Shown here: positions 31,485 to 39,500 of the stretch, one piece after another | Layout of the letters: every line of letters begins with the position of its first letter | How positions within the stretch are numbered: position 1 is the stretch's first letter | Assembly (NCBI GenBank): GCA_963729275.1 | Contig: CAVSNH010000014.1 | Span: forward strand, 248,001-312,000 | Direction: 5' to 3' | Length of the DNA stretch: 64,000 nt | Origin: CAVSNH01 sp963729275 | Lineage (GTDB): Bacteria > Actinomycetota > Acidimicrobiia > Acidimicrobiales > RAAP-2 | Notes under the pieces: generated by a model | Database searches by the model: none | What the model saw: only the letters and a program-made list of their open reading frames with translations | What the model was told of the DNA's origin: nothing | Program-made: the position numbers and the translations under genes

Positions 31485-33479
31485 ATGGCCGCCAAGCTCT
31501 CGTCCTCCGTCACGTTCGAGAAGGCGGACCTCGTCGAGATGCACCGGCGCATGCTGGTCATCCGCGGCTTCGAGCAGCGGGTGGCGGCGCTCTACCGTGA
31601 CGGCGAGGTGCCCGGCTTCGTACACCTCTCGATCGGCCAGGAGGCGGCGGCGGTGGGGGCGTGCTGGCCACTGCATCCCTCCGACGTGATCACCTCCACC
31701 CATCGCGGCCACGGGCACTGCCTGGCCAAGGGCATGGACCCCCTCGGCATGTTCGCCGAGCTGATGGGCAAAGAGGGGGGCACCAACCGCGGCTGCGGCG
31801 GCTCGATGCACATCGCCGACCCCCGGCTCGGGATCTTCGGCGCCAACGGGATCGTCGCCGCCGGCCTCCCCATCGCCGTGGGCGCGGCCGCCGCCGCTCA
31901 GTTGCGGGGCAACAGCGGAGTGGCGGTGGCCTTCTTCGGCGACGGCGCTCCGGCACAGGGCGCGTTCCACGAAGCGCTCAACCTGGCCGCCGTGTGGAAG
32001 CTTCCGGTGATCTTCTTCTGCGAGAACAACGGCTACGCCGAGTTCTCGCCGGTGTCGACACAGCACGTGGCCTCCCTCGAGCAGCGAGCCGCCGGCTATG
32101 GCATGCGCCACGTCGCCGTCGACGGCAACGACGTCCGGGCCACGGCGGCGGCCATGGACAAGGTCGTCGACCGGGTGCGCAGTGGGCACGGTCCGGTGAT
32201 CCTGGAAGCCGCCACCTACCGATGGCACGGTCACTACGAGGGTGACCCGCAGCGCTACCGCACCCCCGAGGAGATCGAGCAGTGGGAGGCACGCGACCCA
32301 CTCGTCATCCACGAGCGCCAACTCCGAAAAGCGGGTGTCCCTGACGACGAGATCGCCGCGCTCGAGTCGTCGGTGGCCGCCGAGCTCGATGCCGCCGTCG
32401 AGGCGGCCCGGCGCCTCGACAGCCCGGACCCGACCACGTTCGCCTCTCTCGTCGTACGGGCACGACCGGCACGGCAGGAACCACCGCCACCGCCACCGGA
32501 TGCGCCGACCTTCCGCACCATGGACGCCGTGCGCACCGCGCTCGAGACGGAGCTCGAATCCGACGACCGTGTCTTCGTGGCCGGGATCGACGTCGGCGCC
32601 GGGGGCAACGTCTTCGGACTGACCCGCGGGCTGCGCGACCGGTTCGGCGAGCGAGTCCGCGACACCCCCATCTGCGAGACGGCCATTGTCGGGCTGGGCG
32701 TCGGGGCGGCCATGGCCGGGATGCGCCCCGTCGTGGAGCTCATGTACCTCGACTTCCTCGGCGTCTGCTTCGACCAGCTGCTCAACCAGGCAGCCAAGCT
32801 GCCGTTCATGACGGGCGGGGCCGCGCCGATGGCGCTGACCGTCCGGACCCAGTTCGGCGCCGGGCGATCCTCCGGCAGCCAGCACTCGCAGAGCCTGGAG
32901 GCCCTCCTCGCCCACATCCCCGGGCTCACCGTCGTCATGCCGGCGACACCGGCCGACACCTACGGACTGCTCCGCGCCGCCATCCAGGACCCGAACCCGG
33001 TGATCTTCATCGAGAACCGTTTGCTCTACGGCATGAAGGGGCCGCAGCCGCCCACCGACCACATCGTGCCCATCGGTGCCGCCGCCGTCGTGCGCCCCGG
33101 GTCCGACGTCACCGTCGTCTCGGTGTCGCGCATGGTGCACGAGGCGGTTGCCGCCGCCGAGCGGGTGGCCGAGGAGGACGGTATCTCGGTCGAGGTGATC
33201 GACCTCCGGACGGTGGCACCGCTCGACGTGGGCACCATCCTCGGCTCCGTGGGCAAGACGAGCCGTCTCCTGGTTGCCCACGAAGCCGTCGTCCCCTTCG
33301 GTATCGGCGCGGAGATCGCAGCCACCGTTGCCCGTGACGCGTTCTGGGCCCTCGACGCACCCATCGAACGGGTCGGCGCCGCCGCCACCCCCCCGCCCTA
33401 TGCGCCGGAGCTCGAACGAGCCTGGCTTCCCGACCGGGACGACATCACCGAGGCTCTCCGCCGCCTGGCCGTCGTCTGA
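31485..33479 (+). CDS. Fused alpha-beta E1 component, 2-oxoacid dehydrogenase type
   Basis: A 664-aa thiamine-diphosphate enzyme. Residues 1-325 are the E1 alpha subunit, with the ThDP/Mg motif FFGDGAPAQGAFHEAL to CENNGYAEFS and the phosphorylation-loop region YRWHGHYEGDP. A Pro-rich linker (329-341) leads into the E1 beta subunit (342-664), which has FVAGIDVGAGGNVFGLTRG, CETAIVGLGVGAAMAG and PNPVIFIENRLLYG. It would decarboxylate a 2-keto acid or acetoin-like compound and pass the acyl group to a lipoyl carrier. No E2 or E3 gene is in the window. ATG 31485 is set by the family N-terminus. Confidence 0.92.
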   Translation: MAAKLSSSVTFEKADLVEMHRRMLVIRGFEQRVAALYRDGEVPGFVHLSIGQEAAAVGACWPLHPSDVITSTHRGHGHCLAKGMDPLGMFAELMGKEGGTNRGCGGSMHIADPRLGIFGANGIVAAGLPIAVGAAAAAQLRGNSGVAVAFFGDGAPAQGAFHEALNLAAVWKLPVIFFCENNGYAEFSPVSTQHVASLEQRAAGYGMRHVAVDGNDVRATAAAMDKVVDRVRSGHGPVILEAATYRWHGHYEGDPQRYRTPEEIEQWEARDPLVIHERQLRKAGVPDDEIAALESSVAAELDAAVEAARRLDSPDPTTFASLVVRARPARQEPPPPPPDAPTFRTMDAVRTALETELESDDRVFVAGIDVGAGGNVFGLTRGLRDRFGERVRDTPICETAIVGLGVGAAMAGMRPVVELMYLDFLGVCFDQLLNQAAKLPFMTGGAAPMALTVRTQFGAGRSSGSQHSQSLEALLAHIPGLTVVMPATPADTYGLLRAAIQDPNPVIFIENRLLYGMKGPQPPTDHIVPIGAAAVVRPGSDVTVVSVSRMVHEAVAAAERVAEEDGISVEVIDLRTVAPLDVGTILGSVGKTSRLLVAHEAVVPFGIGAEIAATVARDAFWALDAPIERVGAAATPPPYAPELERAWLPDRDDITEALRRLAVV

Positions 33480-33480
33480 T

Positions 33481-34629
33481 TCAGCAGCCCAGCGCCCGGG
33501 CGATCACCAGGTGCTGGATCTCATTGGTGCCTTCGCCGATCTCGAGCACCTTGGCGTCGCAGTAGAAGCGGGCCACCGGTGTCTCGAGCATGTAACCGAG
33601 GCCGCCGTGGATCTGCACGGCCTCGGATGCCGCCCAGGTGGCCGTGCGGCTGGCCTTGAGCTTGGCCATGGCCGCCTCCTTCTGGAACGGGCGGCCCTCG
33701 TCGCGCAGATAGGCGGCGCGGTAGGTGAGCCAGCGGGCCGCCTCGAGCTCCGTGGCCATGTCCGCCAGCTTGAACTGCACGGCCTGGAAGGCGGAGATCG
33801 GCTGGCCGAACTGCACCCGCTGGCGGGCGTAGTCGGTGGCCAGGTCGAGGACGGCCTGCGTCAAGCTCAGCGACAGCGCCGCCACCGAGATGCGGCCGAC
33901 CTCGAGCGTCCGGAGGAACTGGCCGAGGCCGAGGGCCGGATCGCCGACCAGGTGCTCGTCGGGGACCCAGACGTCGTCAAAATACAGCTCCCGTGTGTCG
34001 AGCCCCCGCCATCCAATGCCGCGCATCTTGGGGCCCATGGTGAAGCCAGCGGTGCCCTTCTCGACGACGAAGCTGGCGAACTGCGGTGGCTCACCCTCCA
34101 GGGGATCGGTGCGGGCCAGGAGGGTCACTCCGAACGACATGTCGGTCCCGGCGTTGGAGATGAACGTCTTGCGACCGTTGATGAGCCAGCCGCCGTCGCC
34201 GGGGACGGCCCGAGTGGTGATGCCCCGCGCATCGGAGCCGGCATCCGGCTCGGTGAGACCGAAGGCACCGAGCGCTCGCCCTTCGGCCAACGGCCGCAGC
34301 CACCGCTCGCGCTGGGCGTCGGTGCCGAAGAGGAGAAGGGGCAGAGAGCCGATGGTCACGTGCGCCTGCCAGGCGGCGGCCACCGACTGGTCGGCCAGGC
34401 CGATCTGCTCCATCGCCGCCACGAAGCCCACGGTGGACATGCCGATCCCGCCCCACCGCTCGGGGACCAGCATGCCGAGGAGCCCGAGCACCCCCATCTC
34501 GCCCAGCAGGTCCGTCGGGCACCGGGCCTCCTCCCAGGCCGACGGCGCGCGTGTGGCGATCTCCTTCTGAGCGAAGTCCCGGCACAGCCCCACCAGGTCC
34601 TGCTCTCGTTCGTCGAGCTCGAGGTCCAT
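33481..34629 (-). CDS. Acyl-CoA dehydrogenase
   Basis: A 382-aa canonical acyl-CoA dehydrogenase with FGLTEPDAGSDARG, KTFISNAGTDMSF, GWRGLDTRELYFDDV and EIGEGTNEIQHLVIARALG; the Glu in GEGT is the usual catalytic base. It is predicted to work as a homotetramer on short- or branched-chain acyl-CoA. It is convergent with the E1 fusion (1 bp apart) and divergent from the class II aldolase across operator site D. Confidence 0.93.
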   Translation of the reverse strand: MDLELDEREQDLVGLCRDFAQKEIATRAPSAWEEARCPTDLLGEMGVLGLLGMLVPERWGGIGMSTVGFVAAMEQIGLADQSVAAAWQAHVTIGSLPLLLFGTDAQRERWLRPLAEGRALGAFGLTEPDAGSDARGITTRAVPGDGGWLINGRKTFISNAGTDMSFGVTLLARTDPLEGEPPQFASFVVEKGTAGFTMGPKMRGIGWRGLDTRELYFDDVWVPDEHLVGDPALGLGQFLRTLEVGRISVAALSLSLTQAVLDLATDYARQRVQFGQPISAFQAVQFKLADMATELEAARWLTYRAAYLRDEGRPFQKEAAMAKLKASRTATWAASEAVQIHGGLGYMLETPVARFYCDAKVLEIGEGTNEIQHLVIARALGC

Positions 34630-34638
34630 CGGCTCATC

Positions 34639-34660
34639 TTATGGACCGAGCGGTACAAGA
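34639..34660. promoter_or_regulatory. Shared operator, site D (dehydrogenase/aldolase divergent promoter)
   Basis: On the minus strand TTGTACCGCTCGGTCCATAA; on the plus strand GGACCG-AG-CGGTAC is a near-perfect inverted repeat. It is 20/22 identical to site A. It sits 9 bp from the ATG of the dehydrogenase and 18 bp from the GTG of the aldolase, so it overlaps both start regions. Confidence 0.62.
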
Positions 34661-34678
34661 GCACTACGCTCGATTGGC

Positions 34679-35446
34679 GTGGCGTCCGATCGAACTCCGC
34701 CCACGTTCCCCCGGTTCGCCGATGCCGCCGAGGAACGCCGCCACCGCAAGCAACGCCTGGCCGCCGCCTTGCGCCTGTTCGGATCGTTCGGCTTCGACGA
34801 GGGCTCGGCCGGCCACATCACGGCGCGGGATCCCGAGCTGCTCGACCATTTCTGGGTCAATCCGCTGGGCATGAACTTCAAGCGGATCCGAGTGAAGGAC
34901 CTCCTCCTCGTGAACGACCGCGGCGAGGTGGTCGACGGCAACTGGCCGCTCAACACCGCCGCCTTCGTGATCCACTCGCAGATCCACGCCGCCCGCTCGG
35001 ACGTGGTTGCTGCCGCCCACGCCCACTCCGTGTTCGGCAAGTCGTGGTCGTCCCTCCGACGCCCGCTCGACCCGCTCACGCAGGACGCCTGTGCCTTCTA
35101 CGGCGACCATGCGGTATTCGACGACTACACCGGCGCCGTGCTCGAGCTCGAGGAGGGGAAGCGCATCGCCCACGCCCTCGGAGGGAACAAGGCGGTCATC
35201 CTGGCCAACCACGGTCTGCTCACCGTCGGGCACACCGTCGACGAGGCGGCGTGGTGGTTCATCACCATGGAGCGCACCTGCCAGGCCCAGCTGCTGGCCG
35301 AGGCGGCCGGCACGCCGGTGCCCATCGCCGGCGACGTCGCCGCCATGACCGCCGGCCAGGCCGGCGGGCACGCCACCGGATGGCGGCAGTTCCAGCCGCT
35401 CTACGACTGGATCGTCGAGGAGCAGCCCGACCTGCTCGACGAGTAG
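34679..35446 (+). CDS. Class II aldolase/adducin family protein
   Basis: A 255-aa zinc aldolase-fold protein. GSAGHITARDP, HSQIHAARSDVVAAAHAHS (metal His pair) and ANHGLLTVGHTVDEA (third His) mark the family of L-fuculose-phosphate aldolase and adducin head domains. In catabolic islands such proteins act as aldolases or decarboxylases on hydroxy-acids; the substrate is unknown. The GTG start is chosen by position. A nitroreductase follows 19 bp later. Confidence 0.9.
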   Translation: MASDRTPPTFPRFADAAEERRHRKQRLAAALRLFGSFGFDEGSAGHITARDPELLDHFWVNPLGMNFKRIRVKDLLLVNDRGEVVDGNWPLNTAAFVIHSQIHAARSDVVAAAHAHSVFGKSWSSLRRPLDPLTQDACAFYGDHAVFDDYTGAVLELEEGKRIAHALGGNKAVILANHGLLTVGHTVDEAAWWFITMERTCQAQLLAEAAGTPVPIAGDVAAMTAGQAGGHATGWRQFQPLYDWIVEEQPDLLDE

Positions 35447-35465
35447 GTCGGCGCCGCGTGCGCCG

Positions 35466-36110
35466 ATGACCGCATCGGACAGTGACCTGTGGACCGTGAT
35501 GTCGACGGCGCGGGCCATCCGTCGCTTCACCGACGAGCCCGTCGACGACGCCACCCTCTGGCGATGCCTGGAGGCGGCGACCTGGGCGCCATCGGGCGCC
35601 AACGCCCAGGCCTGGCGCTTCGTCGTGCTCCGATCGGCGTCCCTGCGAGCCGTCGTCGCCGAGGCCGCGGCCCGGGCCCTCGAGGTCATCGAGCCCGTGT
35701 ACGGGATGAGCCGGCCGGACCACGACGACGAGAGCCGCCGGGCACGCACCAACCGGGCCATCTACGAGCTCCACGATCGCGCCGGGGCGTTGACCTCGGT
35801 GCTGTTCACGCAGCAGCGGTTTCCGTCGGCGTCGGAGCTGCTCCTGGCCGGCTCCATCTTCCCCGCCATGCAGAACTTCCTCCTGTCGGCACGGGCCCTC
35901 GGCCTCGGGGCCTGCCCCACCAGCTGGGCCTCCTACGGAGGTGAGTCGCGGCTGCGGGCCGCCGTCGGGGTGCCGGACGACTGGATGCTGGCCGGACACG
36001 TCGTGGTGGGCTGGCCCCGCGGCCGACACGGGCCCGTCCGCCGCCGCCCCTTCACCGACGTCGTCTACCTGGACCACTGGGGTCAGAACGGTGGTGCGCC
36101 CGACACGTGA
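35466..36110 (+). CDS. Nitroreductase family FMN oxidoreductase
   Basis: A 214-aa flavoprotein of the nitroreductase fold, with RAIRRFTDEPVDDATLW, WAPSGANAQAWRFVV (FMN-binding) and ALGLGACPTSW. Members reduce nitro groups, quinones, enones or C=C bonds, or act as dehalogenases; no nitro chemistry is implied by the neighbours, so reduction of an unsaturated ring intermediate is as likely. It is second in the aldolase operon and convergent with the SDR at 36133. Confidence 0.9.
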   Translation: MTASDSDLWTVMSTARAIRRFTDEPVDDATLWRCLEAATWAPSGANAQAWRFVVLRSASLRAVVAEAAARALEVIEPVYGMSRPDHDDESRRARTNRAIYELHDRAGALTSVLFTQQRFPSASELLLAGSIFPAMQNFLLSARALGLGACPTSWASYGGESRLRAAVGVPDDWMLAGHVVVGWPRGRHGPVRRRPFTDVVYLDHWGQNGGAPDT

Positions 36111-36132
36111 GGCCGACCACTCGATGCCCGGC

Positions 36133-37047
36133 TCAGGCGTCGGGCTCCACGGTCGTCGAGGACAGGTGGGCGAGAAAGGTCGTCGACCACGTCATGAGGT
36201 CGGCCGGCACGGAGTAGCCGGTCTCGTCGTTGATGGCCGCCCAGTGCTCGGCGATGTCCTCCATGGTCGGCTCCGGCCCGGCGAACACGTAGCCCGGGGT
36301 CGAGGCCACGAACATGCGGGCGAACCGGCCGGCGCCGGCGGCATAGATCTCGCCGCTCACCGGACAGGCCTCGTGGGCCAGGAACGCGGCCATCGGTGCC
36401 ACGAGCTCGGCTGGCATCTCCGGGGCCCCCTGTCCGTCGCCCGCCATCCGGGTGGTGGCCGCCGGGGCGATGAGGTTGACCTTGATGCCGTGGGGGCGAC
36501 CGGCGACGGTGAGGCTGCGGGTGAGCCCGATGACCGCCGCCTTGGCCGTGGCGTACGAAGTGTTGGCCGCCAGCCCGAGCATGCCGGTGGAGGTCGTCAT
36601 GACGATCCGGCCGTAGCCCTGCTCGACCATCTGCGGCCAGGCCGCCCGGGCGGTGTTGAACGAGCCGCCGACATGGACGGCCAGGTGGCGAGCAAGGTTG
36701 TCCTCGTCGGCGTCGGGGAAGGCGGCCCACCGGATGATGCCGGCGTTGTTGATGACCACGTCGAGCCGTCCGAACCGGCGGACGGCGGCGTCGACGAGTG
36801 CCTGGGCGCCGGCCGCCTCGCCCACGTCGTTCGTGTCGGCGACGGCCGCCCCGCCGGCGGCGCTGATGTCCGCGGCCACGGACGACGCCGGCCCCGGGTC
36901 CGAGCCGACACCGTCCATCGAACCGCCGAGGTCGTTCACGACGAGGCTCGCGCCCCGCTCGGCCAGAAGGCGGGCATAGGCCCGGCCGATGCCCCGGCCG
37001 GCGCCGGTGACGACGGCGACGCGCCCGTCGAAGCGGAGCTCGCTCAG
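36133..37047 (-). CDS. SDR of the multifunctional-enzyme type, apparent CTG start
   Basis: A 304-aa SDR: TGAGRGIGRAYARLLAERGA, NDLGGSMDG (the loop typical of peroxisomal MFE-2-like hydroxyacyl-CoA dehydrogenases), NNAGIIRW, YATAK. The C-terminal 50 residues extend beyond the classical fold. No ATG, GTG or TTG lies in frame between the Rossmann motif and far upstream noise. The only reasonable start is CTG at 37047, which overlaps the amidohydrolase stop as CTGA, mirroring the ATGA overlaps elsewhere. It probably oxidises a 3-hydroxyacyl-CoA. Confidence 0.85.
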   Translation of the reverse strand: MSELRFDGRVAVVTGAGRGIGRAYARLLAERGASLVVNDLGGSMDGVGSDPGPASSVAADISAAGGAAVADTNDVGEAAGAQALVDAAVRRFGRLDVVINNAGIIRWAAFPDADEDNLARHLAVHVGGSFNTARAAWPQMVEQGYGRIVMTTSTGMLGLAANTSYATAKAAVIGLTRSLTVAGRPHGIKVNLIAPAATTRMAGDGQGAPEMPAELVAPMAAFLAHEACPVSGEIYAAGAGRFARMFVASTPGYVFAGPEPTMEDIAEHWAAINDETGYSVPADLMTWSTTFLAHLSSTTVEPDA

Positions 37048-38288
37048 GCCGTCACCGGAGCCGCGAACCCGAGCAACCGGGCCAGCGTGCCGCCGACGAG
37101 GGCCTCTCGCTCGTCGGGCGGGAGATCGCCGAGGAGCCGGGCGATCAGCTCCCGGCTCCCGCGGAAGGTTCCCTCGGCATGGGGATAGTCGTTGCCCCAC
37201 ACGATGGTCGACAGCCCGGTCACGTGACGACAGGCCACGGCCACCGGATCGTCCTGGAAGGACACATGGAACTGGCGCCGCACGTACTCGCTCGGCATGA
37301 GCGGATAGGGCCACTTCTCGTTCAGGCGGAACAACTGGGCCATGGTCGGTTGGTCGTGAGCCGGCCGTTCGTCGTCCCAGTAGCCGAGCCACCAGTCGGC
37401 GTCCTGTCCGATCCCGGTGACCCAGCACTTGTCCATGGCGCCGACCAGCGACGCCAACCAGTGGGCGTTGAACTCGATGAGGGCGAAATGGAGGTCGGGA
37501 TAGCGCTCGGGAACGCCGCCGCCGATGAGCTCGCACATGACCTGCTGCGGGACCATCGTGCTGTAGACGCACTGGGTGACCATGCGCTTGGCCGCCGACT
37601 TCTCGGTGATGGGCTGGTTGACCTGCGCGGCCGACTCCATGACGACCTTGAGGGTCGTGGACGCCGGGTCGTCGACCTTGATGCCACCCGTCTGGGTGTG
37701 GATGAACACGTGCACCCGGTTGGCCTGGGCCGCGGCCCACACCGGGTCGAAATCCCGCGAGTAGTAGGGCTTGGGTGGGATCGCAGGGAGCAGGACGGCC
37801 CGGAACCCGGCGGCGGCGACCCGTTCGATCTCGGCCACGGCGTCGTCGATGTCGGTCAGGGGGACCGGCGCGGTCGGGGCCATGCGGTCGAAATACGGCG
37901 AGAACCGCTCGACCACGTAGTCGTTGTAGACGCGAGCGTGAGCCATGGACAGCTCGTGATCGTCGGAGTAGAGCCCGAAAAGGGACAGGTTGGGGTGCAT
38001 GACCTGAACGTCGACGCCGTCGAGCGCCATGTCCTCGAGAATCTGCTCCGGCTCGCCCTCGGGCATCCGGCCGCCCGTCTGGCGATAGCGGGAGATGGTC
38101 CACCCCTCGAACCCCGGAGTGTGGAGACGCCGGAAGATGCGGGCGCCGCCCTCGACGAGCGGCTCGACCTCGAAGTCCTCCTCCCAGACGCCTCGGTCCC
38201 GCAGGTGCTTCGGAAGCCGGGTGCGGAAGAGGTCGATGGGCTCGAGGAGGTGCCCATCGGCGGAGACGACGAGCCCGGTCTGCTCCAC
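37044..38288 (-). CDS. Amidohydrolase, ACMSD/COG2159-like
   Basis: A 414-aa TIM-barrel hydrolase/decarboxylase, paralogue of 20110. VSADGHLLEPIDLF carries the D-x-H variant of the first metal motif, FIHTQTGG a barrel His, and VWGNDYPHAEGTFRGS the catalytic Asp. The GTG start follows GGGAGGTGA at good spacing. It is coupled to the SDR at its 3' end and divergent from the cyclase-family gene across operator site E and an independent inverted repeat. Confidence 0.9.
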   Translation of the reverse strand: MEQTGLVVSADGHLLEPIDLFRTRLPKHLRDRGVWEEDFEVEPLVEGGARIFRRLHTPGFEGWTISRYRQTGGRMPEGEPEQILEDMALDGVDVQVMHPNLSLFGLYSDDHELSMAHARVYNDYVVERFSPYFDRMAPTAPVPLTDIDDAVAEIERVAAAGFRAVLLPAIPPKPYYSRDFDPVWAAAQANRVHVFIHTQTGGIKVDDPASTTLKVVMESAAQVNQPITEKSAAKRMVTQCVYSTMVPQQVMCELIGGGVPERYPDLHFALIEFNAHWLASLVGAMDKCWVTGIGQDADWWLGYWDDERPAHDQPTMAQLFRLNEKWPYPLMPSEYVRRQFHVSFQDDPVAVACRHVTGLSTIVWGNDYPHAEGTFRGSRELIARLLGDLPPDEREALVGGTLARLLGFAAPVTA

Positions 38289-38338
38289 GGTGTCACCTCC
38301 CTGCACTGGGTCGCACGGCGCTCCACCCCGCCCGGATG

Positions 38339-38364
38339 TGCCATTCTCACAGACGCGAATGGCA
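38339..38364. promoter_or_regulatory. Inverted repeat TGCCATTC-N10-GAATGGCA
   Basis: Perfect 8-bp arms (38339-38346, 38357-38364) with a 10-nt spacer, centres 18 bp apart, in the divergent amidohydrolase/cyclase promoter and 10 bp from site E. AATGGC-type half-sites also occur in the divergent region 21426-21456, so a second regulator may act on both amidohydrolase promoters. Confidence 0.5.
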
Positions 38365-38373
38365 TTCGCAGGA

Positions 38374-38396
38374 TAGGCCAACCGGTCGGTACATTG
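38374..38396. promoter_or_regulatory. Shared operator, site E (amidohydrolase/cyclase divergent promoter)
   Basis: The minus strand carries ATGTACCGACCGGTTGGCC; the 14-nt core GTACCGACCGGTTG matches site F best. It lies 50-75 bp from the starts of both divergent genes. Confidence 0.6.
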
Positions 38397-38444
38397 CAAC
38401 GCGGTCCAGGGGCCCGAAAAGCCCGGCCGGAAGGAGCAGGAGCC

Positions 38445-39500
38445 ATGACCAAGCGGTGGAGGCAGCGCCCGCCCGGCTCGACGTGGGGCGACTGGGGCGA
38501 CGACGACGAGCTCGGCCGCATCAACCTGCTCACAGCAGACAAGGTCAAAGAGGGCGTGCGCGAGGTCGAGGCGGGCGTGAGCTTCTGCCTGAGCCTGCCG
38601 CTCGACTACCCCGGGGGCACGGCCCTCAACCAGCGGCGGTACCCGCCGGTCATCGCCCCAACCGAGGACATGCGGGGCAACCCGGCCAGCTTCTACAACG
38701 TCCACATGAGCGAGATGGAGGAGGGCGGCCCCCGCTTCGTCGACGTGTGGGCCGACGACGTGGTCACCCTGTCGCTCCAGTACTCGACGCAATGGGACTC
38801 CCTGGCCCACGTGGGCGCCGAATTCGACGCCGACGGTGACGGCGCGGAGGAGGCCGTCTATTACAACGGCTATCGCGCCGGCGTCGACCTCGTCGGGCCG
38901 CAGGTCGACGCGGCCGGCGACGGCGGGGACCACCGGTGCTTCGCCCACCACCTCGGCCTCGAGCACATGGCCCGCCACGGCGTCCAAGGGCGCGGCGTGC
39001 TCGTCGACCTGGTCCACCACCTCGGGGACGACTGGCGCGGCGTCGACCGGGCGACGCTCGAGGACGTCATGGCCAAGGACGGTGTCGTCGTCGAGCCCGG
39101 CGACATGCTCCTGCTGCACACCGGGTTCGCCACCAAGGTGCTCGAGTGGAACCGCCACCCGGACCCCAAACAGATCCACATGATGTGCACCTACCTCGAC
39201 GCCCGCGACCCCTCGTTGCTCGAATGGATCGCCGACTCGAAGATCTCGGCGCTGGTGGCGGACAACTATGCCGTCGAAGGACTGGTCGGACGAGACCGCG
39301 ACGAGAGCCGCCACTCGCTCCTCCCCATCCACCACCTCTGCCTCTTCCGGCTGGGCGTCCCGCTGGGCGAGATGTGGTACTTGCACGAGCTGGCGTCGTG
39401 GCTGCGCGAGCACGGGCGCAGCCGGTTCCTGCTCACCGCACCGCCGCTCCGCCTACCCGGTGTCGTCGGGTCACCCCTGACCCCGGTCGCCACCGTCTGA
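38445..39500 (+). CDS. Cyclase-family (kynurenine formamidase-like) metal hydrolase
   Basis: A 351-aa protein of the cyclase/KynB superfamily. The metal site, usually HxGTHxD, appears as YSTQWDSLAHVG: the first ligand positions are changed but the Asp and final His remain. Later VDNYAVEGL and LPIHHLCLFRLGVPLGEMW are family blocks. Members hydrolyse amide or lactone-like bonds, or isomerise cyclic compounds. AAGGAG and AGGAG before ATG 38445 set the start. Its end overlaps the convergent monooxygenase by 30 bp. Confidence 0.85.
   Translation: MTKRWRQRPPGSTWGDWGDDDELGRINLLTADKVKEGVREVEAGVSFCLSLPLDYPGGTALNQRRYPPVIAPTEDMRGNPASFYNVHMSEMEEGGPRFVDVWADDVVTLSLQYSTQWDSLAHVGAEFDADGDGAEEAVYYNGYRAGVDLVGPQVDAAGDGGDHRCFAHHLGLEHMARHGVQGRGVLVDLVHHLGDDWRGVDRATLEDVMAKDGVVVEPGDMLLLHTGFATKVLEWNRHPDPKQIHMMCTYLDARDPSLLEWIADSKISALVADNYAVEGLVGRDRDESRHSLLPIHHLCLFRLGVPLGEMWYLHELASWLREHGRSRFLLTAPPLRLPGVVGSPLTPVATV

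Noticed and set aside
31146..33281. 711-codon open frame antisense to the fused E1 gene
   Set aside because: Rich in His, Arg, Gly and Asp with no domain; typical shadow of a GC-rich gene on the other strand, which has clear ThDP motifs.
37179..38444. Long upstream extension of the cyclase gene
   Set aside because: It lies antisense to the amidohydrolase; AAGGAG at 38431 sets the real start at 38445.
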